From Glandiceps talaboti (taxonomy: Eukaryota > Hemichordata > Enteropneusta > Spengelidae): a DNA stretch of 64,000 nucleotides. The position numbers and the translations under genes were made by a program. A model generated the notes under the pieces. It ran no database searches. It had not been told where the DNA came from and was given only the letters and a program-made list of their open reading frames with translations. Positions 11,937 to 22,554 of the stretch are shown in pieces; the first letter of the stretch is position 1; each line of letters opens with the position of its first letter. The DNA lies in the NCBI RefSeq assembly GCF_964340395.1, contig NC_135561.1, positions 24,312,986 to 24,376,985 of the forward strand, written 5' to 3'.

Positions 11937-12288
11937 GTTGTCTGAGTGTGTACAGGTATTGTCTCCAAAACTTACATTGGATATCTGGAAACAGTTCATT
12001 GATGAGTTATCAAGTCATTACTTACCCACAATTCAATGCTGTGATGTTGTAACAGTGCCGAAGAAAAAACAGAAAACAAAGAAACAATCATCTCCCAGGA
12101 CAACTTTGGAATTTCCCATGATGCAAAAGTTTGAGTTTATTGTCTACATTTTGCGTACTTTCCTGTGGCACTGTAAGTTAGTAGAAGATCGTACTGCAGT
12201 GATATTACACCGAATTGAGAGTGTCATGACTAGTATGCAAGAAGATTTGTTAAAGCCATTGTTACGTGTGTGCTGTACAACAGAAGAG
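11937..12288 (+). CDS. URB2: URB2 exon
   Basis: The longest URB2 exon here (352 bases). Acceptor TAATAG ends at 11936; donor GTGAGG begins at 12289. It opens with the base that completes the split Arg codon of the previous exon and ends in phase 0. LSECVQVLSPKLTLDIWKQFIDELSSHYLPTIQ aligns with the URB2 segment around DTW...LPYLQ. It contains a lysine-rich patch (KKKQKTKK, about 12054-12093) that could be an unstructured or nuclear-targeting loop; that role is inference. Confidence 0.9.
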
Positions 12289-12315
12289 GTGAGGAAATAG
12301 GGTTTCTCCCCAGAA

Positions 12316-12470
12316 AACAAAATAATACTGTATGGCTGCCACTCAGTCGTATTTGATTCAGTCATAATACAAAATAATACTGTATGGCTGCCACTCAGCC
12401 ATATTTGATTCAGTCATAAAACAAAATAATACTGTATGGCTGCCACTCAGCCATATTTGATTCAGTATAT
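12316..12470. repeat. 52-bp tandem triplication
   Basis: Three direct units of about 52 bases, each with ATAATACTGTATGGCTGCCA and TTTGATTCAG, start right after the donor of the 352-base URB2 exon. The stretch up to 12717 shows nothing else. Confidence 0.85.
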
Positions 12471-12717
12471 ATGTTGAAAATGCATACTTCAAATCAATAT
12501 AATTTGGTACATACTTCAAACATGACTAATCGCAAATGTTCTGTTGCATCCCAACAATTATTGTGTGTAGGTCTAAAGACTTTGTGCTTTCGGAAGGCAT
12601 TTAGTTTAAATCTGGTTAGCGATTTTCTTTGTATTTTTGGAAAAGGTGAATTCAATGAGGCATATGTGTTGTGACCGACCCCATATTGTATTTCAGCACA
12701 CTAAGCTGAAGTAAGCA

Positions 12718-12892
12718 GCCACTTTTCAAAAGACACCATTATGGGCAGACAACAAGCAGTGTAATATGCTATAGAAGTCTACACATCGTGTGCCCTCAAT
12801 GACAAGTGTCTGTTGGAAATATTGTTCAAAATAGGGGGAAAATAGGCATCGCCCTGTCGTCTGTCTGTCTGTCTGTCTGTCTGTGTGTGTGG

Positions 12893-12961
<69 letters not shown>

Positions 12962-13424
12962 CGACTTAAAGTCAAAAACTGCTGAACCAATTGCCATGAT
13001 ATTGTGTGGGTGCATTACCTTGGGTGTCCAGTTGGGAAAGTGTTCAAATCAAAATGATCTTATCACCGATGTGTGATTTGGGTCAAAAAATGTTATTTTT
13101 TGGTGAAAAAGCTTAAAATTAAAAACTCCTGGGTTGGCTAAAATTGAGTGAAACATTCTTCAGGGTGTTTACACTAAGAATAGTTGATGATATGATGGTC
13201 CAATCAGTGATATGCAAATAAGGGCTAAAAATGTGTCTTTCTGGTCAAAAATCAATAATTCCAAAACTACTGAGCAGATTGTGCTGAAATTTAATGGGAA
13301 TGCATCTAGGGATGTATAGATGAAGAAATGTTAAGGATACAATGATGCCATGAGTGATATGCAAATTAGGTGTACAAATGTTCATTGTTGGTCAAAAACT
13401 TGTATCTCACAAAGTTCTTTGTTA
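12718..13424 (+). repeat. Family III/II composite, left part
   Basis: 12718-12830 matches an internal block of family III (ACTTTTCAAAAGACAC, GTGCCCTCAATGACAAGTG). A (GTCT)n/(GT)n tract (12858-12958) and the family II body follow. The body stops at TTTGTTA (13424), where the transposon at 13425 is inserted, and resumes at 19896 (TAATGAGACTGAAAC). Confidence 0.75.
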
Positions 13425-13476
13425 CAGTGCTTTGAATCGAAGAATGAAAGCTGAACTACTGCAACATATTGATACA
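13425..13476 (+). repeat. Left terminal inverted repeat
   Basis: It starts CAGTGCTTTGAATCGAAGAA and runs about 52 bases to GATAC. It is the inverted complement of 19844-19895 with about three differences. Confidence 0.9.
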
Positions 13477-13714
13477 TTATTCAACTTGTCCTGATGTATT
13501 GACATCAATTTAGCAATAGTAGTCACAACATTGCCTACACAGCGTAAAAGTTGAATAACAGTTTACTTTGATAATGCCACTGAACCGGCGTGCAATTACT
13601 CATTGTTGCAACTAAAACTAAAACATATACTAGAAAAAAGGCAGGCTTTAGTAACTTTCACGTGGAGAATGCCAGAATGCATTCATTTCAGCACAGTTCT
13701 GTGCAACGTACGTC

Positions 13715-14503
13715 ATGGCTGAATACTTGTTTAAAATCCATTTCTCATATTATGATGAATGAATCGTATCTGTTTACGTTCGTGAGGAGGACTGCCTCGC
13801 TACGTCCTACCGAACCTTTGTCAACTTTATAACTGATCAAGTGGAGTATTTGAAGAGAATGAAGGTAGTACGAATACAAATAGAAGATGAGGAAAAACAG
13901 CGTGTTGATTTACCATGCAATGATCGATTCAAACAGTTTGTAGGAGATACACTACAATCTAAGAGTGGCATTCCACGTGCTAAACTATACATTGTCGACG
14001 GTACTTCACCATCTACATCTGCGAAGCGGCCATCATGTAAGCTTGGTACATCGCGTGTTGATGTCACATGTAATATGGCTGATGGTGGTGCAACGTCGAC
14101 AAATAGGAAACGCCGTCTAGACTATAGCCCGTCGGCTAGCTCTGACCACACCGGAAAATCAATCCCAAGTTGTGGACCTGGATCACAGCGTCTAAAACCA
14201 TCACAGGCACCAACGATGGAAGATCGAAAAGTCGAGATGGAAGAAAAACTAGCCATGATGACGCAGAAAAAAATATTCCTCGAACGCGAGTTGAGTGACA
14301 TGAAGACGCCACCACCACCTTTAGCTGTTTTACCGCTACCTGGTTTGAAACCCATAGAAGCTACATGTAGGACCTGTCATCACTGTGGACATAAAGAAAG
14401 TGGTAATAGGAACCGACAAGAGTGTTGTTATGAGCCTTGTCCTGGTTTTATGTACTGTGGTATCAAAGATAAACATAAAAATCATATGGAGTCTGAATGG
14501 CAG
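13715..14503 (+). CDS. Transposon cargo gene, exon 1 (zinc-finger/coiled-coil protein)
   Basis: The frame opens at ATG 13715 (MAEYLFKIHF) and runs 263 codons to a GTGAGT donor at 14504, phase 0. One in-frame TGA (13760-13762) interrupts it after 15 codons; the next ATG in frame is 13859. Residues from about 17 to 90 look like a mixed alpha/beta domain, perhaps ubiquitin- or PB1-like (low confidence). A Ser/Thr-rich linker, a predicted coiled coil (from about residue 168, MEDRKVEMEEKL) and a PPPP stretch follow. Next comes a Cys cluster: Cys 218, 221, 224, 237, 238, 242 and 248, a CxxCxxC finger followed by CC-x3-C-x5-C. I do not recognise the family. It may be a DNA-binding accessory protein for transposition or a captured host gene; neither is shown. 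The TGA could be a CGA-to-TGA change. Confidence 0.65.
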
Positions 14504-14979
14504 GTGAGTTCCCTTACATGAACTGGTGTTACCGGTACATTGTAAAAATGCACCCCTCCCCCTCCCCATCACATATATATGATTAGAAGAAGACACATGT
14601 TAGCCATGATCGATGTGGGTTGAATTCACTAATGCATCCATGATTTACCGTACGATAAAAACATACAATGTACATTGAAATTTGACATTTATTTATCATG
14701 AACTGTTTATGCTAGTCTACCGGTTGAATTCTAGTGTAGTTCTGTACATGTTTATAGTATATCACATTCAGTTGTAATAATTATGGTTCTTGTCACTATT
14801 TTTAAAAATCCTGTTGTGAGTGGAATCTTCTAGTAGCTCTGAGATCGACAGAGATCAAAAGTTTTTGGATGATGATCCGCTAATTAGAACTACCAGATTT
14901 ACATTTGAAAATAAAAAAGGACTCCATCAACAATACATACATATTGTAATGTTTCTGTCGATTGTATTTTTTCCCTCAG

Positions 14980-15480
14980 AAAGAAAAAGAAATCAAACTG
15001 GTAAAAGACAAGGTTAGGGAGACCGAAGCAGAAATACAGAACGTAAAGCTGTTTATTACTAAAAATCAAACACAGTTTACCAGAGTGGTGAAGCCTCACT
15101 TGCATAAATTCTACCCGGAGAAGTACGCTGGATTACAAGGGCGCTCTAAACTGATGAAAGACGTGTGTTTATTGAAAGTTGCACTGGATGGGAAGTTACC
15201 GTCACCTGATCTCAACGATGCCGTTGAATTTCTGAGGTTGCTAGCAAAGGGAAAGGAGAAAACTTCAGAGTATTCTACTAAATTATCGCCTGAAGAATAT
15301 GAAGAGATTTCACCTAGTGTTGTAAACAAAGTGAGAGAAACCTTGCCAATACAGTCTGTCGTCTCTTCAAATCTTAGCAGGAAAGATTTTACTACAAATA
15401 ACTTATCGAATTTTGGCTCGGGAGCCCCACGTTCTCCCTTAGCTCCTCCACCACTACCCATGTCACCGTTTATCCCCTAG
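14980..15480 (+). CDS. Transposon cargo gene, exon 2
   Basis: A strong acceptor (TTTTTTCCCTCAG, ends 14979) joins in phase 0 to exon 1 and continues the coiled coil (KEKEIKLVKDKVRETEAEIQ), then a charged helical region and a Ser/Pro-rich tail with PPPLP. TAG at 15478-15480 ends the frame. In another frame, bases 15481-15740 continue as 80-odd open codons of the same low-complexity style (PWFGSTYPFMSPWP, then Thr/Val-rich). The stop is thus probably produced by a one-base loss in the C-run near 15473-15477, and the original protein was longer. The intron (476 bases) shows that the gene is not a processed copy. Confidence 0.65.
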   Translation, partial: KEKEIKLVKDKVRETEAEIQNVKLFITKNQTQFTRVVKPHLHKFYPEKYAGLQGRSKLMKDVCLLKVALDGKLPSPDLNDAVEFLRLLAKGKEKTSEYSTKLSPEEYEEISPSVVNKVRETLPIQSVVSSNLSRKDFTTNNLSNFGSGAPRSPLAPPPLPMSPFIP

Positions 15481-16338
15481 ACCCATGGTTTGGGAGTACT
15501 TACCCATTTATGAGTCCATGGCCATTTCAGCATGCAGTGAGACAGCCGCTCAGCACAATAGTGGCTAGAAATGAACGACAAGTTACCTCCACAATAACCA
15601 GCCCATCTCAGGTATACACCACACCGGTATCGACACCAGTTGTTGTTACTACTGCTAGCATTGTGATTAACAATAACGGTACCAACGCTCCAATACATGA
15701 TGACAATGAACTAAGTAGTACTGTCAATGTACATTTGTAGTGACTACCAACACAGCAGTAAATGTTCACAACAGCTAAGGACAAAGTCAGTCACTAAAAC
15801 CAGGTTTAAATTATCTTCAATCATTTATCACAAATTATCTACAATCATTTATCACAAATTATCTACAATCATTTATTTGTTTATTTTAAATTCACATTGA
15901 TTGAACAGAATGGTTTACATTGTATTTCCATGGTTATTATAGAGTAATCTGTTTTTACTTGGACAACCAGTACTCATCTGAAGTTAGACCTATGGATGAT
16001 TGTCAAGAACACTTTCATGCTATTTCACGCTGGTCATAAATGAAGTTCATGTGCACAGTTCAGTATAATGTCCAGAAACAGTATATTCTACATGCTTTGT
16101 AAAGAAAGTGAAAGTAGAGTAGTACTACATGTTGTTGTTAAAACGTAAAGTTGGATAGTATCAGTATAGATTTTTTCTCACTGATCTACATAGTTGTTTT
16201 GTAAAAAAAATAACTGGAAAAGACTAAAAAGTTAAACTTGTTATACTAGTTGATATTTTTCAGTTCATGTTTGTTTCCAAAGGGACATGACTGTATGGAG
16301 TTCAAACTGACTTGGTTTTTGTGACAGTTCTGATTTAC

Positions 16339-16353
16339 AATAAATGATTTATT
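16339..16353. terminator. Bidirectional AATAAA signal between convergent genes
   Basis: AATAAATGATTTATT is palindromic about its central G and presents AATAAA on both strands. It lies between the 3' end of the cargo gene (+) and the transposase (-), where both transcripts would need poly(A) signals. A (GTAT)n tract follows at 16480-16590. The rest of 15741-16902 shows only short 22-base direct repeats near 15820-15870. Confidence 0.5.
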
Positions 16354-16902
16354 GAAAAAGCAGGTGACTATATAGTATGTACTACAATGATCAGTGTGTA
16401 ACAGTATACAGTAGTCAATAATAGTTGCTTATCAATGGCCATTGGAAATGTTTTGTGTAAAAAAATTACTCTAAGACTTGTATGTATGTATGTATGTATG
16501 TATGTATGTATGTATGTATGTATGTATGTGTGTATGTATGTATGTATGTATGTATGTATATGTGTGTATGTATGTATGTGTGTATGTGGTATTGTTTGTA
16601 TTTTATATACATGTTTGACCTACTTTTTTGTCAGCAAAATAAAGTAAAATAATTTTGCATGGGCCCCTTGCAGAATATAGTCCTGATAAACTGTAGAAGA
16701 AATCTGCAGAATTCTGTATACAGTATAGAATCTTACCAAATAGTATTTTTGTAATTGTGTCCATCGATTTTCAAAACCTGAATAGTTTACATGTATGTTG
16801 AAACCACATTTGGAAAGGCATAATTATCTCATGCGTTGCACTATGTCTAATAAATAATTTACAGTGTTTGTTGACAGTGAGTTCAAGTTATACAGTCATA
16901 GT

Positions 16903-19714
16903 TTAAACATATCCATAGTCTTCTGCAAAAGCACGACAGGCACCAGGTGTAATCCTTTGAATGGCTTCAGCGACAGCAAGCTCTGTGAAACGGTATGAAT
17001 ACTCTTGGTTTTCTCGTAATACACATTTAAGTAGTCGAAAACAGAGTTCACAGACATTATATTCGGGATTATATGGTGGTTGGAAAAGCAGATGAACACC
17101 TCGCTGCCCTAGCATGTGATGAAGAATGGTTTGACAAATCTTGCATAGTGGAAACCACAGTTGTCCATAATGACGCAATCTCCAGGTGCCAGACACGGAT
17201 TTCCAAAGTCATCCTCAAAACCCATTGCTTCAAGGAAAAAATTGATCATCTCTAGTCCATTGGATTAAAATGATATCAGAATGGTCGACGCCTGACGTAC
17301 CAATAAGTAAATTTATTGTGAATGTTGCATTTGATGATTGTCTCTGAATTTTGACTGCCTGTTGGCCGACTGCACGTCCATAAATTCGATTACCTGTAGT
17401 ACGAATAACAGCAGATTCATCAAACCAATGTAGTTGGTCAGCACGATAATCCGAGAGAATTTCAATGAAATCCATTCTTCGTTCTTCGTTCTGTGGTGTT
17501 GTAGATTCGGCTGGTACACTACTTAGTTTCTTGTGCGATATGTTTAGATAGTTGGTGACAAGATGTCATCATTCAACTGTCGTCTATATGTGTTGATGCA
17601 TTTTCCCACCACAATTTCGCCAGTTGACACTAATTAGTCCCCGCCAGACGAAGTCCGGGACAGGGACTTATGGATTGGGTTCCATCTGTCCGTGTGTCCG
17701 TCCGTCCGTCCGTCTGTCCGTCCGTCCGTCCATCCGCAGCCGTTTCTTGGAGATGCCTGGACCGATTTCTTTCAAACTTGGTACAGTGGGAACATACAAT
17801 GGCATACATATGCACATCAATTTGTTTCATGATACGATCCAATATGGTCGCCTAGCAGCCATTTTGTTTGCAAATTTTCCCTGTCTAAAGCCATAACTCA
17901 GACATGATTGAACAGATCTCATTCAAAGTTGGTATTAGGACAGTGTTCTATAACATACATGTGCATATTCATTTTCATCATGATACGATCCAATATGGCT
18001 GCCTGGCAGCCATTTTGTTTGCGAATTTTCCATGTCCAAAGCCATAACTCAGACATGCTTGAACAGATCTCATTCAAAGTTAGCATTAGCACAGTGTTCT
18101 ATGACATACATGTGCATATTCATTGTTGTCAAGATACGATCCTATATGGCCGCCTAGCAGCCATTTTGTTTGCGAATTTTCCATGTCCAAAGCCATAACT
18201 CAGACGTGTTTGAACAGATCTCATTCAAAGTTGGTATTAGGACAGTGTTCTATAACATACATGTGCATATTCATTTTCATCATGATACGATCCAATATGG
18301 CTGCCTGGCAGCCATTTTGTTTGCGAATTTTCCATGTCCAAAGCCATAACTCAGACATGTTTGAACAGATCTCATTCAAAGTTGGTATTAGGACAGTGTT
18401 CTATGACATACATGTGCATATCCATTTTCATCGTGATACGATCCAATATGGCTGCCTGGCAGCCATTTTGTTTGCGAATTTTCCATGTCCAAAGCCATAA
18501 CTCAGACATGCTTGAACAGATCTCATTCAAAGTTAGCATTAGCACAGTGTTCTATGACATACATGTGCATATTCATTGTTGTCAAGATACGATCCTATAT
18601 GGCCGCCTAGCAGCCATTTTGTTTGCGAATTTTCCATGTCCAAAGCCATAACTCAGACGTGTTTGAACAGATCTCATTCAAAGTTGGTATTAGGACAGTG
18701 TTCTATGACATACATGTGCATATCCATTTTCATCGTGATACAATCCAATATGGCTGCCTGGCAGCCATTTTGTTTGCGAATTTTCCATGTCCAAAGCCAT
18801 AACTCAGACATGTTTGAACAGATCTCATTCAAAGTTGGTATTAGGACAGTGTTCTATGACATACATGTGCATATCCATTTTCATCGTGATACGATCCAAT
18901 ATGGCTGCCTGGCAGCCATTTTGTTTGCGAATTTTCCATGTCCAAAGCCATAACTCAGACATGCTTGAACAGATCTCATTCAAAGTTAGTAATAGCACAG
19001 TGTTCTATGACATACATGTGCACATTCATTGTTGTCAAGATACAATCCTATATGGCAGCCTAGCAGCCGTTTTGTTTGCGAATTTTCCATGTCCAAAGCC
19101 ATAACTCAGACATGCTTGAACAGATCTCATTCAAAGTTGGTGTTAGGAAAGTGTTCTATGACATACATGTGCATATCCATTTTCGTCGTGATACAATCCG
19201 ATATGGCTACCTGGCAGCCATTTTGTTGGCGCAGTTTTCATGTCCAAAACCATAACTCAGACATGCTTGAACAGGTCCCGTCCCCCCCCCCCCCCCCCCC
19301 CCCATACCCGACCCATTCTTTATTGTTGAATGGTTTATTCCATCACGTCATCTTGAGGAGTAGGCATGTCTCATGGAGTCCAATGAGGAGACACAACATG
19401 AGTAGGCATTTTCCATGTCCAACGAGCAGACACAACATATCTAAGTCTGTTTGATTTAGGTTCACAAGTGTTGTTGCATGATCAGAGTAGTGATATCAAG
19501 AAAATGACAACATAAACTGCCAGTTCCTTAAAACCCAATCATAGCGGGGACTATGTCATTCTCAATGACTTGTTTCTTACATATGTTGTAAGCTGTGCCT
19601 TTCGACACACCAGTCTGCTGGGCTATTGCCAAATGAGTTCCCATTTATAAATAATTCAGCAATTCTCCTTTGTATGCTAAATTGGGTTGGAAACCCCCGT
19701 TTATTCAATGACAT
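16903..19714 (-). pseudogene. DDE transposase, Tc1/mariner-IS630 type, broken
   Basis: Reading on the - strand, ATG at 19714 starts MSLNKRGFPTQFSIQRRIAELF, a helix-turn-helix region. It continues in a shifted frame as LAIAQQTGVSKGTAYNI, a typical HTH recognition helix. A HINE-like insertion (17635-19573) follows. The catalytic part then runs from about 17560 to TAA at 16903-16905: HWFDESAV (first Asp, 17427-17432 region), VIMDNCGFH (second Asp, near 17170), and PPYNPEYNVCELCFRLLK (Glu), ending with an AFAEDYGYV tail. Spacing between the second Asp and Glu is about 38 residues, uncertain by one or two because a frameshift lies between. At least three frameshifts plus the insertion make it non-functional. 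All three catalytic residues are still visible. Confidence 0.8.
17635..19573 (+). mobile_element. Family I HINE-like element with nine 151-bp units
   Basis: It starts TAGTCCCCGCC, which pairs with CGGGGACT to form a 5' hairpin, then has a (GTCC)n microsatellite (17696-17730) and the core GGACCGATTTCTTTCAAACT. Nine direct 151-bp units follow (CCATAACTCAGAC at 17891, 18042, 18193 and so on to 19250), then a 22-base C-run (19281-19302). The 3' end has GCGGGGACTA (inverse of the start), the hairpin GTCATTCTCAATGAC and TTGT. It lies inside the transposase gene. ORFs of 105-141 codons inside are unit repeats. Confidence 0.85.
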
Positions 19715-19843
19715 CGTCACAGCTAGACGTACAAAGTGGTGTCTAACAACAGCAACATTATCAGTAATGACACACACTATTGCGACACTTCTTTGATCTG
19801 ACCCTACCCTATTTTGTACAAAGACACAGACCTATTTTGGTGA

Positions 19844-19895
19844 TGTATCAATATATTGAAGTAGTTCAGCGTTCATTCTTCGATTCAAAGCACTG
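19844..19895 (-). repeat. Right terminal inverted repeat
   Basis: On the complement it reads CAGTGCTTTGAATCGAAGAA then TGAACGCTGAACTACTTC, pairing with 13425-13476. TA follows at 19896. Confidence 0.9.
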
Positions 19896-20960
19896 TAATG
19901 AGACTGAAACTTGGTGAGATGTTTCTAGAAGTGTTATTATGCAGATTTTCTTCAAAACATTTTGACACCAGCAACCATGACCACGCCCTTTGCAACAACC
20001 GAATGGCAGTATATTTTGGTTAAATAACAACATCATCTGGGAGGCAAGTGAGTAAACATTCAAAAAATGTATGCAAATATCCCTAGCAACCATGGCCATG
20101 CCCATGGCAACAGTCAAACCGTTGTGTATTTCACAGAGAACAATGGATTAATAATCAATTGAATAAACATTCAAAAAATATATGTAAATTTGCATAGCAA
20201 CAAAACCACGCCCATAGCAACAGCCAAATGATCACATATATTGTGAAGGTAACAACTGGGATTAATAGAAAATTGAATAAACATTCTAAAAATGTATGTA
20301 AATTTGCCTAGCAACAAGACCACGCCCATAGCAGCAGCCAAATAATCACGTATATTGCAAAGATAACAGGAATTCCAAGACAAATGAATAAACATTGAAA
20401 AAATGAATGAACATTGAAAAAATGTATGCAAATGTGCCTAGCAACAAGACCACGCCCATAGCAACAGTCAAATGATCACATATATTGCAAAGATAACAGT
20501 GGGGATTATTAGACAATTGAACAAACATTCAAAAAATGTATGTAAATTGCCTAGCAATAAGACCACGCACATAGCAAGAGGCAAATAATCACATATATTG
20601 CAAAGATAACGGGAATTGGAAGACAAATGAATAAATATTCCAAAAATGTATGTAAATGTGCCTTTCAACAAGACCACGTCCATAGCAACAGTCAAATGAT
20701 CACATATATTGCGAAGATAAGAGGATTACTAGACAATTGAATTAACAGTAAAAACTGTATGCAAATATATCTAGTAACATGGCCACCCATAGCAACAGCC
20801 AAATGATCGCGTATATCGCAAAGATAGCAACATGGTTGGCTAGGCAACTGGAAAGTCATTCAACAAATAAACACCTATTTGTTAGCATGGACTAGCATAT
20901 GGATAAACATTTTTAAAAACTGTACAGTTGTGCTACAGCGCCATTGGCAGTATTTTTGTG
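19896..20960 (+). repeat. Family II HINE-like element, right part
   Basis: This continues the copy interrupted at 13424. Repeated blocks of about 125 bases each carry AGCAACAAGACCACGCCCAT, CAAATGATCACATATATTGC and AAACATTCAAAAAATGTATG. It ends with the family terminus ACAGTTGTGCTACAGCGCCA then TTGGCAGTATTTTTG, i.e. the 3' subterminal repeat and hairpin. Confidence 0.8.
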
Positions 20961-20964
20961 AAAT

Positions 20965-21161
20965 GATGACTATAATATAAAAGTACAACATTTTACCAAC
21001 TTTCTGTAAAATGTGTTCTATAGTGTGTGTGAGTCATCATATGAAACCACTAACCACTTTATTACTTTGCTAAAACATAACTACATAGTGGAAGATCTGA
21101 ACAGCTGAACAAATGTTTAAAAAATAATGGAGGAGCTATTCTGACCAATAGGTCACTTGTT
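20965..21161 (+). repeat. Family III 3' end abutting a URB2 acceptor
   Basis: It matches 40250-40475 and 46405-46625 (AAAAGTACAA, GAAACCACTAACCACTTTAT, GAGCTATTCTGACC then ATAGGTCACTTGTT). The element ends 13 bases before the exon at 21174. Confidence 0.75.
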
Positions 21162-21173
21162 GATATCCAACAG

Positions 21174-21389
21174 GTTCCCTCTAGTTTGCTGTGCTGTTGT
21201 CTTGTGCTGTACCACTGCTGGGGTCAGATCTACCTACTCCTAAAACATCACACCAAATACAGAGAGGACCGTGATATCAATTTAGATACACATGTAGAAG
21301 ACAGTCATATCTTTCACTTTGTGAATTCAGACCAATGGAGAAATCTTACAGCAAAGTGTAAAGATGATGACAAACTGGAATATATGGTG
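21174..21389 (+). CDS. URB2: URB2 exon
   Basis: 72 codons in phase 0 from acceptor CAG (21171-21173) to donor GTATGT at 21390; a GTGGTA donor three bases earlier would also keep the frame. It encodes LLCCCLVLYHCWGQIYLLL..., matching the URB2 region LLLSYTWAQVDAMFSL, and ends QWRNLTAKCKDDDKLEYMV. The acceptor lies 13 bases after the 3' end of a family-III repeat, so its branch point and pyrimidine tract are repeat-derived. A 37-bp array begins about 80 bases after the donor. Confidence 0.85.
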
Positions 21390-21469
21390 GTATGTATTTA
21401 CTATACTTAAGTATAAAGCTTTATGCAAACAAACCAGATAGACACAAACTAAATGTATTTGTTGTTGCA

Positions 21470-22332
21470 TGTGGTACATAGTATCTATATTATACAAGTG
21501 GGTGATAGTGGTACATAGTATCTATATTATACATGTGGGTGATAGTGGTACATAGTATCTATATTATACAAGTGGGTGATAGTGGTACATAGTATCTCTA
21601 TTATACAAGTGGGTGATAGTGGTACATAGTATCTATATTATACAAGTGGGTGATAGTGGTACATAGTATCTATATTATACAAGTGGGTGATAGTGGTACA
21701 CATAGTACCTATATTATACATGTGGGTGATAGTGGTACATAGTATCTATATTATACAAGTGGGTGATAGTGGTACATAGTATCTATATTATACAAGTGGG
21801 TGATAGTGGTACATAGTATCTATATTATACAAGTGGGTGATAGTGGTACATAGTATCTATATTATACAAGTGGGTGATAGTGGTACATAGTATCTATATT
21901 ATACAAGTGGGTGATAGTGGTGCATAGTATCTATATTATACAAGTGGGTGATAGTGGTACATAGTATCTATATTATACAAGTGGGTGATAGTGGTACATA
22001 GTATCTATATTATACAAGTGGGTGATAGTGGTACATAGTATCTATATTATACAAGTGGGTGATAGTGGTACATAGTATCTATATTATACAAGTGGGTGAT
22101 AGTGGTACATAGTATCTATATTATACAAGTGGGTGATAGTGGTACATAATATCTATATTATACAAGTGTGTGATAGTGGTACATAGTATCTATATTATAC
22201 AAGTGGGTGATAGTGGTACATAGTATCTATATTATACAAGTGGGTGATAGTGGTACATAGTATCTATATTATACAAGTGGGTGATAGTGGTACATAATAT
22301 CTATATTATACAAGTGGGTGATAGTGGTACAT
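21470..22332. repeat. 37-bp minisatellite, about 23 copies
   Basis: Nearly identical direct units GGTACATAGTATCTATATTA plus TACAAGTGGGTGATAGT, every 37 bases, starting about 80 bases after a URB2 donor. 22333-22500 is plain intron. Confidence 0.97.
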
Positions 22333-22554
22333 TGGTTATGTTAATATAATCACCCTGTAATCAAGATAGAGTAAACATTGCATGAGGATGATAAAAACGT
22401 AAGAAAAGAAAAGTCACCTGACTGTTCATGTAATTACAACAAGTCCATCAATAGCTTATATCAACATGTTGCAGCAATATTTTTTTGGCTTTTGAAGGAT
22501 TGGCTATTATGATGGGCTCTGTCCATCCATCCATCCATCCATAATGCATCGTTT

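Larger units (their letters stand above)
13425..19895. mobile_element. Two-gene Tc1/mariner-like (IS630 superfamily) transposon, 6.47 kb
   Basis: Terminal inverted repeats of about 52 bases start CAGTGCTTTGAATCGAAGAA at both ends and differ at about three positions. The element is flanked by TA (13423-13424 and 19896-19897), and a family II repeat resumes across it, so the empty site can be read off. Inside are two convergent genes: a + strand zinc-finger/coiled-coil gene starting about 290 bases from the left end, and a - strand DDE transposase starting about 180 bases from the right end. A 1.94-kb HINE-like copy (17635-19573) splits the transposase; without it the element is about 4.5 kb. 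TA duplication and DDE motifs place it in the IS630-Tc1-mariner superfamily. A second gene is unusual for that group. Both genes are broken, so this copy is inactive. Confidence 0.85.

Noticed and set aside
13760-13762. TGA as selenocysteine codon in the cargo gene
   Set aside because: No stem-loop resembling a SECIS element was recognised and a single CGA-to-TGA change explains it in a dying element.
17624-19454. Several 96-141 codon frames (FEQISFKVG...FANFPCPKP type)
   Set aside because: They are translations of the 151-bp family I unit; 151 is not a multiple of three, so frames change each unit, and identical frames recur at every copy (25113, 32425, 47843, 52907).
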